Part shown: one piece after another, positions 44,905 through 56,211 of the stretch
Layout of the letters: each line of letters starts with the position of its first letter
Position numbering within the stretch: the first letter of the stretch is position 1
Origin: Cyclaneusma minus
Lineage: Eukaryota > Ascomycota > Leotiomycetes > Marthamycetales > Marthamycetaceae
Length of the DNA: 64,000 nt
Direction: 5' to 3'
Assembly (NCBI GenBank): GCA_037179335.1
Contig: JAKZHN010000015.1
Coordinates: 124,001-188,000, forward strand
The notes under the pieces: model-generated
The model's database searches: none
Told to the model about the DNA's origin: nothing
The model's input: only the letters and a program-made list of their open reading frames with translations
Translations under genes and position numbers: made by a program

Positions 44905-45223
44905 GATACACACATCTGGATGTGCTAAAGCTGTTGATAAAGCACACAAGGATGCTCACACGTATATACATCCGACAGATGTGTATATTTACGAGCTTCT
45001 TATGGGATTCTCTTCAGATATCATCGTTCGTCTGGGTCTTCACAGGTTTCTGCATCACACTCTACTACACTACGACTTGTTTACTATATCGATGCAAATC
45101 GATCGGCCTTTGTCTACTACTGGGTTGTTTCAACACTGCAATCGGCGCAGCGTTGTCACATCGTGGTGGCGTTTGTAACAATATCCGGAAATCATCTTGT
45201 ACATCATCTTTCGTTTCTTTTCA

Positions 45224-45359
45224 GGGCGCTTGCACCCGTTACACTCTTTCAGGGCGCGTGCGCCCGTTCCAGTCTTTCCAGCATCTGCGCGTTTTACAGG
45301 GTGCTTGCGCCCATCACACAGTCTTTACATACTGCTTGTTTTACAGGGTCCTCGCACCC
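45224..45359 (+). repeat. Four GC hairpins in the kinase 3' region
   Basis: CAGGGYGCnTGCRCCC-type hairpins start at 45224, 45252, 45299 and 45346. The second is perfect (GGGCGC-GT-GCGCCC) and the third pairs with one wobble; the first and fourth have mismatches. Copies two to four are spaced exactly 47 bp. They lie 320-455 bp after the kinase stop. Confidence 0.6.
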
Positions 45360-46559
45360 GCTCACAGTCATTTCCGCGCCAGCTTGGTCATTCATGTATG
45401 ATGCCATCTTCGTCGTTCTTTACCAGCTGCATCTTTGCCAGCGTACGTTCTTTTAGAGGGAGTTTGTGGATTTTTTTCAGTGGTGGGGATTGTTGATATG
45501 GTTGATATGGGACGGGTCTTTCATGCGGTATGCGAAACTGAATGGTGGTTTACTACTGCTGTGCTTGGCACTATGGCAAGGCGCTAGGGCGTGCAGCATC
45601 AGTTCGGAGTTGTGGCACAAGCATGCCGGAACAAGAGCATACCCATGGGATGGATGCATTTTCTCAGCGATGGAGTCCGCGTGGACATAGACTATGGTGG
45701 GCTGAGGCGTTCATGGTTTGAGCTGTGACATACCTTGCCTCACGAGTTACCGCAAAGGAGTGGGATACCATTAGGGTCTTGGGTAGTTTCTGCAATTGCA
45801 AAGCTATCAAAAAAAGGACTTCCGTGTGACATGTGATTACTCTGTGATTCAAAAGCTTGACTGCTGGTGATGATTTGAATGATTTGTACATATAAATGTA
45901 CGAAGTTATGCAGCTGCTGCGGACGAAGCAGCCAGAGTCCAGACACAAGAACTAGCTAATGTTCGCTCAAATTCGTGGAAAACCCTGTGTGCAACAACGA
46001 CAAGGGCATCAAAAATGGCAGCGATTGAAGCCCTTCACAAAACTGCTGGATTGCAATCTGGCACGATTGAAGAATGAAAACTGGAAGGTTTTTGAGGTCG
46101 GTCAGTCCTAGGAAAGTTTGGCGGAACACCAGCCTTTCTTGCAAGACGAGCTCAACAGCTTCTGCGACTTCCCAGTTGTTTCCGCTTTCATCTGTTAACC
46201 CTTTTGCTTGTGTCTGATAGATTGTCTTTCATATCACATGTGCTTGCGAGGATGGACCTGGATGGATGTTATTTTTTAGGGAATACTGGAGGCATTATGA
46301 GAGAGCTCTGAGGCGCAGTAAGGTAGTGTGCTTGAGCAAGCTAATGAGAGCTCTCTAGAATTCGCGGCGGCTCATGATAGCTGAAGCTAAAGACTGCTAC
46401 CCTAGTCTTTATTGCAGGCTAAGCAAATATTTATGCAACTTCACATTTCACTATCACTTAACCAGGGGCACAAATATGGCGAGGAATTTGCTTGGTTGGA
46501 AGATCGAGTTGTGGGGCTTGGAAATTCCATTGCTAGCTAAACTACAAGTGGTCTTCCAT
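45360..46559. other. Intergenic region, no gene seen
   Basis: About 1.2 kb of mixed composition with only short open frames; nothing recognisable beyond the hairpins before it. Confidence 0.4.
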
Positions 46560-47637
46560 TCAGTTTCGTCTTCTGGTGATGAAACCATGTAACTCCTTTG
46601 TAGGGTCTTCGGCCAATGCCTTCTTCATCATATCTGTGTAGATGTCGGCAAGGTGTATCCATCGCAGCGCCATCTTCTTTGCCGCGACCGAAGTTAGACC
46701 AGGAGAACGACTTGGGATCGAATGGATCATGCTTCTGGGGCTGAGCCTTTGGCATTGGATTTTGCCTTGGCTGAAACCTCCGCCTTGCTTGCTAGGCCAG
46801 CTTCTCTTCCATCCTCAACTCGCTGCCGCTTGTTACTCTTCTCAGTCTCGGTCTCGGTCTCAGCACCAGGAGCTCTTTTGGTACCTGAGCCGGATCCTAG
46901 AGCTCCAGGTTCCTTTCCAGCAGCATACTCCTTGAGACCAAGTAGGTATCCCTCCTTCCATTCCTTGCTCTTGTCCTCGTACTTGTCGGGGATTTGGTCA
47001 ATCTGGCCGCCCTTAATATTCTTGTCGTTCGGCCCATCCAAGCTACCAACGTCCTTGGTCATCTTGTTTCCGGCAACACTCTTGGTGGCAGCAGTATTCT
47101 TTCTCATGGCAAGAGGCTTCCTGGCAACGGGAGGATTGCTCTTGCGATGAGGCGGAGGGCGGTTCTTGTGAGCTCGAGGATCCGGAACCCAGGTTGGATC
47201 CCGTCACCAGGAGTGTACATACAAGTCTTGCAAAGTTGGCGCGCGCAAGTCTTACACCGCTGCAGGACGGACTCGTTGCGGTGGTCACAAGCATCGCACT
47301 TCGCAGTGCGATTGGAAGTGGGCTTGAAGCTCTTGCAGTGAGTGTTGGCGATACCTGTGGCGGCAGGAACGATCGTGGTTGTGTTGTTGGCTGAGGTGAG
47401 GCTAGGTCCGTCTTTGTCCGTCATGGCGTTTTCCGTGGCCAAGGGTGCGCCAGGAGCACCTTCGATGGAGCCTTCGGTGTGAGAAGCGTCGTTGCCCGTG
47501 GCTGCGGGTGCCATTGCGGAAGTTGACGCTGCGGTGTTGACGAGAGGCAAGATTTCTTGCGCCGGCTTGGATGGAGTATCTTCAGGCGCAGATTGATGGA
47601 TACCTGGCATGTTGTCTTTGGAAGGCGCGTCCGCCAT
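46560..47637 (-). pseudogene. Tandem family copy 1, frames broken
   Basis: The ATG at 47637 starts MADAPSKDNMPGIHQSAPED. A Cys array follows (KCDACDHRNESVLQRCKTCARQLCKTCMY), with four CxxC pairs and zinc-ribbon-like. Near 47215 the frame shifts: DPTWVPDPRAHKN and the SVAGN...IPDKYEDKSKEWKEGYLLGLKEYAAGKE domain continue one frame over. Compared with copy 3, 22 bp are missing at the junction (ggtgacgg to gatccaacc), which explains the shift. A third frame then encodes LADIYTDMMKKALAEDPTKELHGFITRRRN to 46560; an intron (donor gtttca, branch ctaac) could supply that last change. Either a pseudogene or a gene with introns that I cannot prove. Confidence 0.55.
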
Positions 47638-48666
47638 GGTGTTGGATGGCGCTCGTGTGATCAAGTCCACTGTTCAAGATAGGGCGAAGAGGTAGAAGGC
47701 TTTTATGGGCGGGTACGATCTAAAGAAAATGCTAGAAGTGCAAACAAAGCGGATACAGGTAGCGATGGACAAAAGATAGCCGCTGTTCGTGCGAGTGGCG
47801 TTCTTTCAGAAATCAAGAAAAAAGGAGAACCTACTGTCAGAGACCGGGAGATTGAGATCTTTCACAAACCTGCACTCAACGGAAGTTATACCTATGATCG
47901 ATGATGCCAGTACTTTGGAAACATTCCTCTCTGGCCCCTATCGCCTGATTTCAACCTATTCCCCGAGATTTGTCTTCGCATTACCGGAGAAGAACTGAAG
48001 AAACATTCGAATCGTGTGCTTTGCTACCCAGGTTCCAATTGATATACCAGCTGTCCTTTGAAAGAATATTAATCCCGATTCTGGCTTCGATTCAGGGTTG
48101 GTTGGCAGCACTAGTACTACCATCAGTGGCACCAGAGCCCTCAGCAACAATGAGAAGAGCTTGTCCCCCACGCATTGTAGAATCCATGGCTGGAATTGCT
48201 TCGTTTCCTCGCTCTCCATGCGTCGTCGCTTGTTATTCTCGGGTTGTGCCTCATCAGCAGCATGAACTCGTTTTGCCAAAGCAGTGGGGACCAGGTCGGA
48301 GTCGTTGGTGGGAGGGAGTTGGATACTAGCTGTGTGATGACTGAACACAGCCGCAGTTTGTGTGGGGGAGCCGGTGGGAAAGAGAAAATAACAGTCTCTT
48401 GCAAAATTTAAGCGAGATAGACGCCGCAAGGGACGCTGCTCTCTACCAGCTAGTATCCAAGGAAAAGACATATCATTTTTTTATTTAATTTCACACTCAT
48501 GGCTCACAATCAGCAGCACAAGATACAAAAAGCCTTATGGGGTTTTAGGAATTGATTGCTTGACTAAGCTGCTCATTTACTTGCCATGGCAATACAGCTA
48601 AAGGTGAGAAACAAGGTAATGTCTTCCCCTCATCACCCCTCCCCGAACTCCTTGCTATGGAAGCTT

Positions 48667-49452
48667 TCAGTGACGCTTGATGCTGTCCGTGGAGGATGAA
48701 TCTTTCGGCAAGACAGCACCACTACCACCAGAAGAAGCGCCAGTGACTCCTGAAGCACGGTGAACACCCCTTGTGAACTCAAAAAACAACGGGTCGTCTC
48801 TGTCGACCATATCTCGCTGTCTCTTCTTCTGCGGAGTCATTGCATAAGCACCGAAAGGTTTCTTTGTCTGAGTTGTCGAGGAGGTTCCACTTGCCATAAT
48901 ACCGCTGGTAGAAGGAGAGGAACCGGATCCCAGATCTCCAATCTTCTCAGCAGTAGGCTTCTCCTTGCGACCAGCTACATATCCAGCTAGAAATGCATCC
49001 TTCCAAGCCTTGCTGTTCTTGCACTCGTCGGGAATGGTGCTGAGATCACCGCCCATAACGTCCATGACGTTTGTCACATCCAAGCCACCATTCTTGTCGG
49101 TCGTCGTGTTTCCAGCAACACTATCGATGGTTTTCTTTGGCGAGGTCTGTGGCTTCTTTGCACCGGAGGTGCCAATGGCAGTGGGGAAGGTAGTGGTTGT
49201 GTCTCTGGCTGAGGGGAGGCTAAATTCACCAGGAGGGCCCTCGGCGGAGCCTCCATAAGAAGCTTTGTTGGTTGCAGAGGCTGGCATGTTGAGCTGCGAT
49301 CCAGAGGTTGCAGCTGTGAGAGTAGAGAGGTTGTTTGCGCCAGCTTGAACAGACGGGTCTTCGGGCGCAGAATCATTGACGCCTGCCATGGTATTGGTGG
49401 CGCGATGCTTGGAGGCAGATGCCGGCATGTTTTTGGAACGAGGGTCCGTCAT
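48667..49452 (-). CDS. Tandem family copy 2, intact, function unknown
   Basis: A single open frame of 261 residues from ATG 49452. It shares SAPED and a Pro/Gly segment (SYGGSAEGPPGE) with its neighbours. It also has the domain SVAGNTTTDKNGG...STIPDECKNSKAWKDAFLAGYVAGRKE, which aligns with copy 1. The end, TPQKKRQRDMVDRDDPLFFEFTRG, aligns with copy 3. It lacks the Cys array of copy 1. It is Ser/Thr/Ala-rich, has no signal peptide or membrane helix, and carries a KKRQR nuclear-type signal. I recognise no named family. The ATG at 49350 (MAGVNDSAPED) is an alternative start that aligns better with copy 1. Confidence 0.6.
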   Translation of the reverse strand: MTDPRSKNMPASASKHRATNTMAGVNDSAPEDPSVQAGANNLSTLTAATSGSQLNMPASATNKASYGGSAEGPPGEFSLPSARDTTTTFPTAIGTSGAKKPQTSPKKTIDSVAGNTTTDKNGGLDVTNVMDVMGGDLSTIPDECKNSKAWKDAFLAGYVAGRKEKPTAEKIGDLGSGSSPSTSGIMASGTSSTTQTKKPFGAYAMTPQKKRQRDMVDRDDPLFFEFTRGVHRASGVTGASSGGSGAVLPKDSSSTDSIKRH

Positions 49453-50014
49453 GATGAGAATATTGCGCTCATTCTGTTGTGTCCACTGCTCAGGATGAGG
49501 TAGGAAGAGTTTGTGGCGGGGACAATCCGATGGGACTCCTAGATGTGGGAGCAAGTCGGATGCCAGTAGCGATGGACAAAAGGTACCTGCTTTTTGTGGG
49601 AGCGGTCTTTTGGAGAGGAAGGGGAGTAGGAATTTTGCCGCAGACCGGAAGTTTGAGATATTTCTATAAGCGGAGCTCTCAGCTGCTTGATTTCTCTGTC
49701 ACCGCCGCTAATGATTCTCAGCTCTACTGTCGACGGGTTAATAACAAACAGGTCTTGTCCCATCATCTGCCAGATGTCACAGAGCCAGTCGCAGTTATTT
49801 AAACGTATCGGGATTCTGTCGCTTTATTATTTACAATTATAGTTTACAGGCTCTTTACCAGCTAAAGAAAAAGCAGATATTATTTGGTTTTTAATTTGAT
49901 ACTTGTAGTTCATGTATAACAGCATAAAATACAAAAAAACTCGTAGGGTTTTGAAGCTTTTATTGTCAAACTACGCTGGTATTTACTTGCCAGAGTGGCA
50001 ATACAGCTAGACTG

Positions 50015-50756
50015 CTAGAGGAGAGAAACCAGGTAGAGTCTCTCCTCACGCGCCTCCCTCCCCTCCTTGCTACGGGAGCTCTCACCGAGGCTTGGTGCTG
50101 CTGGTGGGAGACGAGTCTTTGTGTTCGAGACATCATCACCAAGAACACCATCGTTACGGGCAGCAGAGTCTCCTGAAGCAGCAGGCCTACGCTTCGTAAA
50201 CTCGAAAAACAGCTCGTCGTCGTCACTTTCTCGCTGCCTCTTCTTCGGAGTTCTTGGAAGACCTCTCTTGGTCAGAGTCTTCGAGGGCGTTCCACCTGCC
50301 ATGATACCGCTGGCAGCAGTGCCCTCACCTCTGCTATTCTTGGTGGCGGCAGCCATCTTTTCAGTACCGGAGGAGATGCCGGTACGGTAGAAGCTCTTGT
50401 CGGCTTGAGGATCGGCGGTCCAGGTTGGATCGGTGGTGGGGATGTAGTGAATTCCGTCACCTTCATTCTCGTACATGCAGGTAACCCATCGCAGTGTTGT
50501 CCCTGGTCAAGGGTTCGCCAGGAGGGTTTTCGATGGCGCTTCCATACGAAGTTTCCTTGGTGGTAACTACGGGCGTCATCTTCGAAGCAGAGGCTGGGTT
50601 GTTGACCTTTGGGCTAGAGGCAGCAGTTGCCAGATTGATGGAGTTCTTTGCGCTGGCTTAGATGGACATGTGTTCGGGCACAGAGGGATTGATGCCATCA
50701 GTGACTTGATGGTAGGAGGCAGACGACCGTATCTCTTTAGAAGGAGAGTGCGCCAT
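50015..50756 (-). pseudogene. Tandem family copy 3, disrupted
   Basis: The ATG at 50756 starts MAHSPSKEIRSSA, matching copy 1 (MADAPSKDN). A TAA at 50660-50658 interrupts after 32 codons. Past it the same frame still reads VTTKETSYGSAIENPPGEPL, a family segment, then shifts near 50490 into CMYENEGDGIHYIPTTDPTWTADPQADKS and TPKKRQRESDDDELFFEFTKRR. It lacks both most of the Cys array and the SKxWK domain. One stop plus one shift with several missing segments points to a dead gene; a short ORF from about 50476 could still be expressed. Confidence 0.6.
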
Positions 50757-50956
50757 GGTGTTGGATTGCGCTTGATGTTCTGCCGAGTGGGTTCTCTGGA
50801 GAGGAAGGGGAGAAGAAAGTTTATGGTGGACGATTGAGCTTTAATTCTAGGCGCAGCTGCTTGATTTTCTGTTGCTCGCAGCTCTACTGTCGACGTGTTG
50901 AAAACACGTTTTGTCCCATTTTGTTGTCGAAGGTCATGAGCATTCACATGTCCCGG

Positions 50957-51597
50957 AAACTCTGTCATTCTATCGTACGAAATCACAGCTCACCAGTTCG
51001 CCAGCCCCCCTCGTTGCTCGATGAACGGCTCAGCCCAAACGGCCCGGCAGGCCCCAGGAAATCGGTATCAGAGGCCAGATTTGTGGCTTCAAGGCTGATA
51101 CTCTTAAATAGTCTTGTGTTAGAACAAAGCAAACTAGAACCTCGTGTCATGCCCCCTTTTCTTCACGACACCCTAGGCTTGCTCCCCTTTATTCACATCA
51201 GCGGCCTGGGACATGTGCTACAACAAGGAATTACTTGGCTTTTAGTAGTATTTGAATGACTAGTGACTAAAGCCTTCGGTGATCTCGGAGCTTTCACGGT
51301 TCTCTGTTTTGGTAGTTTGGAGTTTGACGGTTCCAGGAATCGGCGGCCGATGTCACATATGAGTCACAGATGGTGCAAAACCAGCGGTATCTCATTCTGT
51401 GTAGAACCATAGCTCTCACCAGCCCCCTTTCATGTAGACGTAAGCCATTGTTGGAGTAGAGGTCTGGGTGAACAGAAGAGTCATCTGGACAGGAAGTCGC
51501 ATTCTGCAGTCCTAGAAACGCCTGTTTCCGTCATATGTGGATCCTCGTTCGAGAGCCTCCTTTTTATTTGTCTTGTCAAGCTGCTATGACAGCTGAA
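50957..51597. other. Intergenic region, no gene seen
   Basis: About 640 bp between the tandem family and RMT2, with no open frame of note. Confidence 0.4.
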
Positions 51598-52866
51598 TCA
51601 ACCCATGAACGAACAGATCGGCAACCTGTAATTCTCCAGCGTCCAATAGCGCCTCCTCACCCCCTCCCACTCCCCCTTCCCCTCACCCCCTAGCCCCTTA
51701 ACCTCCACATCCGTCCACTCAACATCCAAACCCGCTTCACATAGATCCAGCTCCACCACCCGACAATAAACATCATAGCACACTCTCCTATCCGCTCCCA
51801 GTCCGTTAAAGAAGCCAAACTTGCCATCCGGATCGAGCAAAGCAACAACGTATTCCGAGAAAAAATACTTGAGCGCCGAATAGTCTTCGCCAAAAGTGTC
51901 GAAGTAGATGGCATCGAATGTCTCACCGGAGCTAATAAGGCTAGGGATGACGTCTTGCCATTTGCCTTCGTGGAGGACGAATTTGTTGGGTTCGAGCCCG
52001 AAGGAGGTGGGGGAGGACTTGAGTTTTTGGATGACGGCGGGATGGGCTTCAATTATGTGGTGGGATGAGGGGGAAGTGGAGGCGAACATGCGGTCGATGA
52101 TTCCCATGCCAAAGCCGATGTTCAGTATGCGTTTGCCGCTTGCTGGTTTTGACGAGGCTTCCGGGTCTTCTGAGGGAAGGAGGAGGTCTACGGAGCGGCG
52201 CATGATATCGCTTTCCCAGGCCATCATGACACCGTTTGCGTCCTCATCGAGAAGCTTGTCATCTGTGAAGGTGAGATTGGATTGGAGATAAGTGGCAGAG
52301 TTGACGTCCGGGTTCAGTGCGGAAGTTTCTGTATGAGATTCTGATGTTGACTCCTTTGTGTATGGTTCTCGGGAGTCAGATTCTTCGGCAGTTACTTGTT
52401 CGCCATCTTTTGGCTCTTCTAAGACTTCTTCGTCTTCGTCCTCGTCCTCGGAGTCCTCGTCTCCCAGTGGTTCGTAACCTCCCATCAAGTTCAGAAGAAT
52501 CTCTGCACGCACTCCGGCCTCAACCACTAGCTCGTAAAGCTCCTTCTGACCTAACCTCCATGCTAGACAGCCGGGAGTCTCGCCTTGCATGTCGAGATCG
52601 TTCCATATAGCTCCAGACATGAACAGTTCTTTGACGGTAGCCTTGGCCTTCTCGATATCAACTTGATCATCTTGATTGGTTTCTTCGTCTTTCTCACAGG
52701 CAGCAATTGCTGCATGTAGGGGAGTAAAGCCGGTCTCGGGATCCTGGATATTTGCAGCACCGGGAGTCCTGAGGAACGGCTTCAAAGCTGCGACATCGTG
52801 ACGGGAGGCGGCGAGCAGGATTTCTTGTGTCCGGGTGTCCAGATCAATGGCGGAAGTGTCGGCCAT
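51598..52866 (-). CDS. RMT2: Protein arginine N-methyltransferase 2
   Basis: One exon of 422 residues from ATG 52866. Residues about 10-120 carry ankyrin-like repeats (TGFTPLHAAIAAC, GETPGCLAWRLGQKELYELVVEAG). An acidic linker (DEDSEDEDEDEEV) leads to the SAM-binding fold: ILNIGFGMGIIDRMF, HIIEAHPAVIQKL, FDAIYFDTFGEDY and GKFGFFNGLGAD. Ankyrin repeats joined to this divergent methyltransferase are diagnostic of Rmt2, which makes delta-N-methylarginine on ribosomal protein L12. It lies 571 bp from the divergent SFH5 start. Confidence 0.95.
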   Translation of the reverse strand: MADTSAIDLDTRTQEILLAASRHDVAALKPFLRTPGAANIQDPETGFTPLHAAIAACEKDEETNQDDQVDIEKAKATVKELFMSGAIWNDLDMQGETPGCLAWRLGQKELYELVVEAGVRAEILLNLMGGYEPLGDEDSEDEDEDEEVLEEPKDGEQVTAEESDSREPYTKESTSESHTETSALNPDVNSATYLQSNLTFTDDKLLDEDANGVMMAWESDIMRRSVDLLLPSEDPEASSKPASGKRILNIGFGMGIIDRMFASTSPSSHHIIEAHPAVIQKLKSSPTSFGLEPNKFVLHEGKWQDVIPSLISSGETFDAIYFDTFGEDYSALKYFFSEYVVALLDPDGKFGFFNGLGADRRVCYDVYCRVVELDLCEAGLDVEWTDVEVKGLGGEGKGEWEGVRRRYWTLENYRLPICSFMG

Positions 52867-53437
52867 CTTGGAAGAGACTTGGCTGTTCTTCTTTGCAAAT
52901 CCGAGATTGAGTGGAAGAAAGTGAAAGAGCAAAGTTTGTAGAGAAGTCCAGTCGGCGATGCAGAAAAGATCTGCCAGAGCGGCGTACAATGAGCAAGAAA
53001 GCTAAATTCGAGCTCCTTCCAAAGTCAGACTTGTCTCTAGATTCATAGATCACGTGGGAGAGCTAGCTACGTCCAACTCATGCAGCAGAGAGCTTGTTCC
53101 TGCCTCAACACCACGTTTGAAGATGTTTCAAGTCCACCACCGCATCTCTCATCGCCATTATTTGCTTCCACCGCCTCGCGTATTGCCATTAATAGGCTAT
53201 TTGACCGCCTAGTGGCAGTACGCTACATTAATCGTGCAATTCGCCAATCGGAAAAATGCCTGAGTCGCGGAACTTAGGGATCGGCGGTGGGGCCGTGTAG
53301 CTATTTATGGCCTGAGCTTCATCTTCAGCGCCAAAACCAAAAGTCGAACGACTCCAGACAAACTTCTTGGGAAAGACATCACCATTGCGCAGTCTGATTG
53401 GGACCTCAAGACAGCATTGACAATACCACAAGCCAAG

Positions 53438-54661
53438 ATGAGTGACGTTCCCACTCCAGCTCCCGCTGCCACCCAGGCGCCAGTCGAGACGCTTCCGGAG
53501 ACCAAGACCGAAACCCCAGTCGAGACGCTTTCCGAGACCAAGACTGAGGCGCCAGCCAATGCCGCCCCCACCGAGCAGCCAGCTCTCACTCCTCTCCAGC
53601 AGTTCTTCGCTGATCTGCCACTCATCTTGGCCAAGGTCGAGCATCCCGAGATGTGGGGCGTTGAGCTGTCTGCCACTAAGACTCATGTGCCTACCAACAT
53701 TGTTCTCACGAAGTTCTTGAGAGCCAACAAGGGAAACCTTGTCGAGGCCAAGGAGCAGTTCACCAAGGCTCTCCAGTGGCGCAAGGAAGTCCAGCCGCTG
53801 AAGCTGGTGGATGAAGTCTTTGACAAGGAGAAGTACGGTGGTCTTGGATATGTCACTGCCTACGATGTGAAGGGATCAACTACCAAGGAGGTTGTCTCGT
53901 GGAACATTTATGGAGCTGTGAAGGACAACGAGAAGACCTTCGGTGACCTCGATGCGTGCGTACATTTCTTTACATACATTCCCCTCTATCACTCGGTCTT
54001 CCAAAATACATAGCATAAGATGCTGACTTGACCTTCTTCTAGCTTCATCAAATGGCGCGCCGCTCTTATGGAGCTCTCCGTGGCTCAGCTCTCCCTCAAT
54101 TCCGCCACTACCCCCATCCCCGAGAAAGGTCCCGACCCCTACCAAATGGTGCAAGTCCACGACTACAAGAACGTCAGCTTCCTCTCCATCCCGCCCACAG
54201 TCAAGAAGGCCTCGAAGAAGGTTATCGAAGTCTTCGGCATGGCCTACCCCGAGTTGCTCAAGGAGAAGTTCTTCGTCAACGTCCCTTACCTGATGGGATG
54301 GGTTTTCTCAGCCATGAAGTTGTTCTTGAGCCCCGAGACGCTCAGGAAGTTCCATCCTCTTGGCAATGGCAAGAGCTTGGCTGGTGAGCTGAAGGGCTGG
54401 GGCAGCGAGTTGCCGAAAGAGTATGGTGGTAAGGGCGGTGATGTCGCTCAAGGTATCACTGTCAAGTACAACGACACTGAGGCTAAGGCCGCCGCCGAGA
54501 CAGTCACCCTGGAGACTGCTCCTCAGCCACCTGCCAAGGACTCTACTGCAGAGGCTGCTCCTGTTGAGACCGCCAGTGCCGCCACGGAGAGTGCTTTCAA
54601 GGAGGCTGCTCCCGTCGAGAGTGCTCCCGCTACCTCCGCAGAGAAGGAGACCACTGTCTGA
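53438..54661 (+). CDS. SFH5: Sec14-like phosphatidylinositol transfer protein
   Basis: Exons 53438-53955 and 54043-54661 give 378 residues; the intron is 87 nt. A low-complexity N-terminus contains a repeat (VETLPETKTET, VETLSETKTEA). The CRAL-TRIO N-terminal helices (VLTKFLRANKGNLVEAKEQFTKALQWRKE) and the lipid-binding lobe follow: QVHDYKNVSF, ASKKVIEVFGMAYPELLKEKFFVNVPYLMGWVFSAMKLFLSPETLRKF. The pattern and the EYGGKGG end fit Sfh5, an ER/cytosolic PI transfer protein. The C-terminus is Ala/Glu/Thr-rich and variable. In some yeasts Sfh5 binds heme; that is not visible here. Confidence 0.92.
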
Positions 54662-56211
54662 AAATCTCGGTGCTTGCATTTGCTCAGCGAATTCAATCTT
54701 CTAAAGCGAGTTAATGGGTCGTTGTGGCGTTGGGTTTCTAAAAGCGGTTGTATCTGGTCGTTCGATATCCCTCTGTTTCTCGCGAATACCCAAGTTTGTC
54801 CGCTCATTGAATCGATGTAGCTCCTAAGAAAATGAAATGTCATGAAGATATTAATTGAAACAATTTATTCCGCGTCTTTTATTGGGTTGAAGTGAAGCTT
54901 TAGTGAAGTTGTCTGCATGTGAAACGGGTGGTCTATTATTTGCAGTTGCTTGGCCATGTTCGGGGTTCGTTGAAAAGTTTCCTATATGAGTGTTTGCGTC
55001 TGTAAGTCTGTAAGACTCGGATGAAGTGAGGACAGGGAAGACTTGACACCCCTTTTCCAGCGAAAATCCATGGCATTGACATGACCTAGCCAAGCAGCCC
55101 AAAGAAATCCCAAATTTTTGGCGCTTTCCTCGGTCTTCTAGGCTGGCCACAGAACTATTCCGGTCACAGCGGCCTGGAAAACGTCTGAGTATGGCTTAGT
55201 TTCATTAATTCAAAGTTCCAAGTCCAATTACCTTGCTGAAACTTGGTTGTTCGTGTTATGGGAGTCTTTTCCAACGGCTTGGGTCGCCCGTAACCGCTTG
55301 GTTTGTTCTTAGCAAGTGGCTTAGGGTCTGACCCATCCTTTAGGGCGTCTTAATGAGGTTAGGTCCTTGTTATTCCTGAATGATAAGGAGCAATCTGTCA
55401 GACCGTTTTTATACGTGTACATCTACAAAAGTAGACTTGGGAACCTCTTGGGAGCTTCCTCTTGATCACGAGACAACCTCGAGCTTGAGTGACAGCCCCC
55501 CAGTCGCACAAGGCCGCATGTTGCCGGAGGACGATGTCCCTGATCACAACTACCCTGCTGAGCTTCTCGCACAAGTTCCCGAGGGTCGAGAGGGTTACGA
55601 CCTTGTGCGTGGATACATTCCTTGGTAAGGAACGACCTTTTCCACTGGTCTCTTGACCAATGCAACTCCGAATTTCGTCTTCCCGTACCAGCCTCGTCCG
55701 CTCGTTGACATCGCAAGCTTGCCTCGTGCCCTCTGCCAAGCCTAGGTCCTAGAGTTCGTTCATTCCAAAAATGCAAAACAATGCTACAGCCTACATGCGC
55801 ATTAACTGTTTCTAAGTGATTGGGGATATTCCAAGTCATTGGGAATATCTCAAGTGATCGGGAATTTTATCACCCACTGATCTTAGAGCGTATCCGGGAA
55901 GTGACACTGTTTTGTAAAGCTGCCAAAAAATCAATTCCTAGGGATATACCCATCTCAAATCTGAAATCTGATGAGATTTGCCGTAAACACCGTCCATAAA
56001 CGCCTCGCACGAACTAAATCTGAAGCAAAAAAAAAGCAAAAAAAGCAAACCATCATGATCATCTCGGCTGAAATCATGCCCAGTCTGCGCCGCTACCATC
56101 TTCTCATGCTCGAAGGGGAAAAAAAGCAAAAGCATCATGATCATGTCGGTCGAAATCATGTCCAGTCCGCGTCCGCGCCGCCACCATCTCCTCATGTATG
56201 TTATAAAAAAA
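54662..56211. other. Intergenic region with two short tandem repeats
   Basis: No gene recognised. At 55814-55870 a 19-bp unit (aagtgattggggatattcc) occurs three times in tandem. At 56048-56194 a block of about 80 bp (catcatgatcat...gaaatcatg...accatc) is present twice with substitutions and a small insertion. Confidence 0.55.

Larger units (their letters stand above)
48480..50950. repeat. Tandem duplication covering gene and flanks
   Basis: Units 48480-49870 and 49880-50950 share sequence beyond the genes. Upstream: agctctactgtcgacgggtt versus agctctactgtcgacgtgtt, both followed by ttgtccca. Downstream: ttacttgccatggcaatacagct versus ttacttgccagagtggcaatacagct. So whole units were copied. 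Copy 1 at 46.6-47.8 kb retains weaker upstream similarity (tagcgatggacaaaag). Confidence 0.6.

Noticed and set aside
44922..45401. 159-codon frame after the kinase
   Set aside because: Cys/Phe-rich translation of hairpin-containing 3' sequence; no family and no start context.
47956..48471. 171-codon frame between family copies 1 and 2 with an NNKRRRMESEE segment
   Set aside because: Faintly like the family KRQR region, but the rest does not align; could be a dead fourth copy, not supportable.
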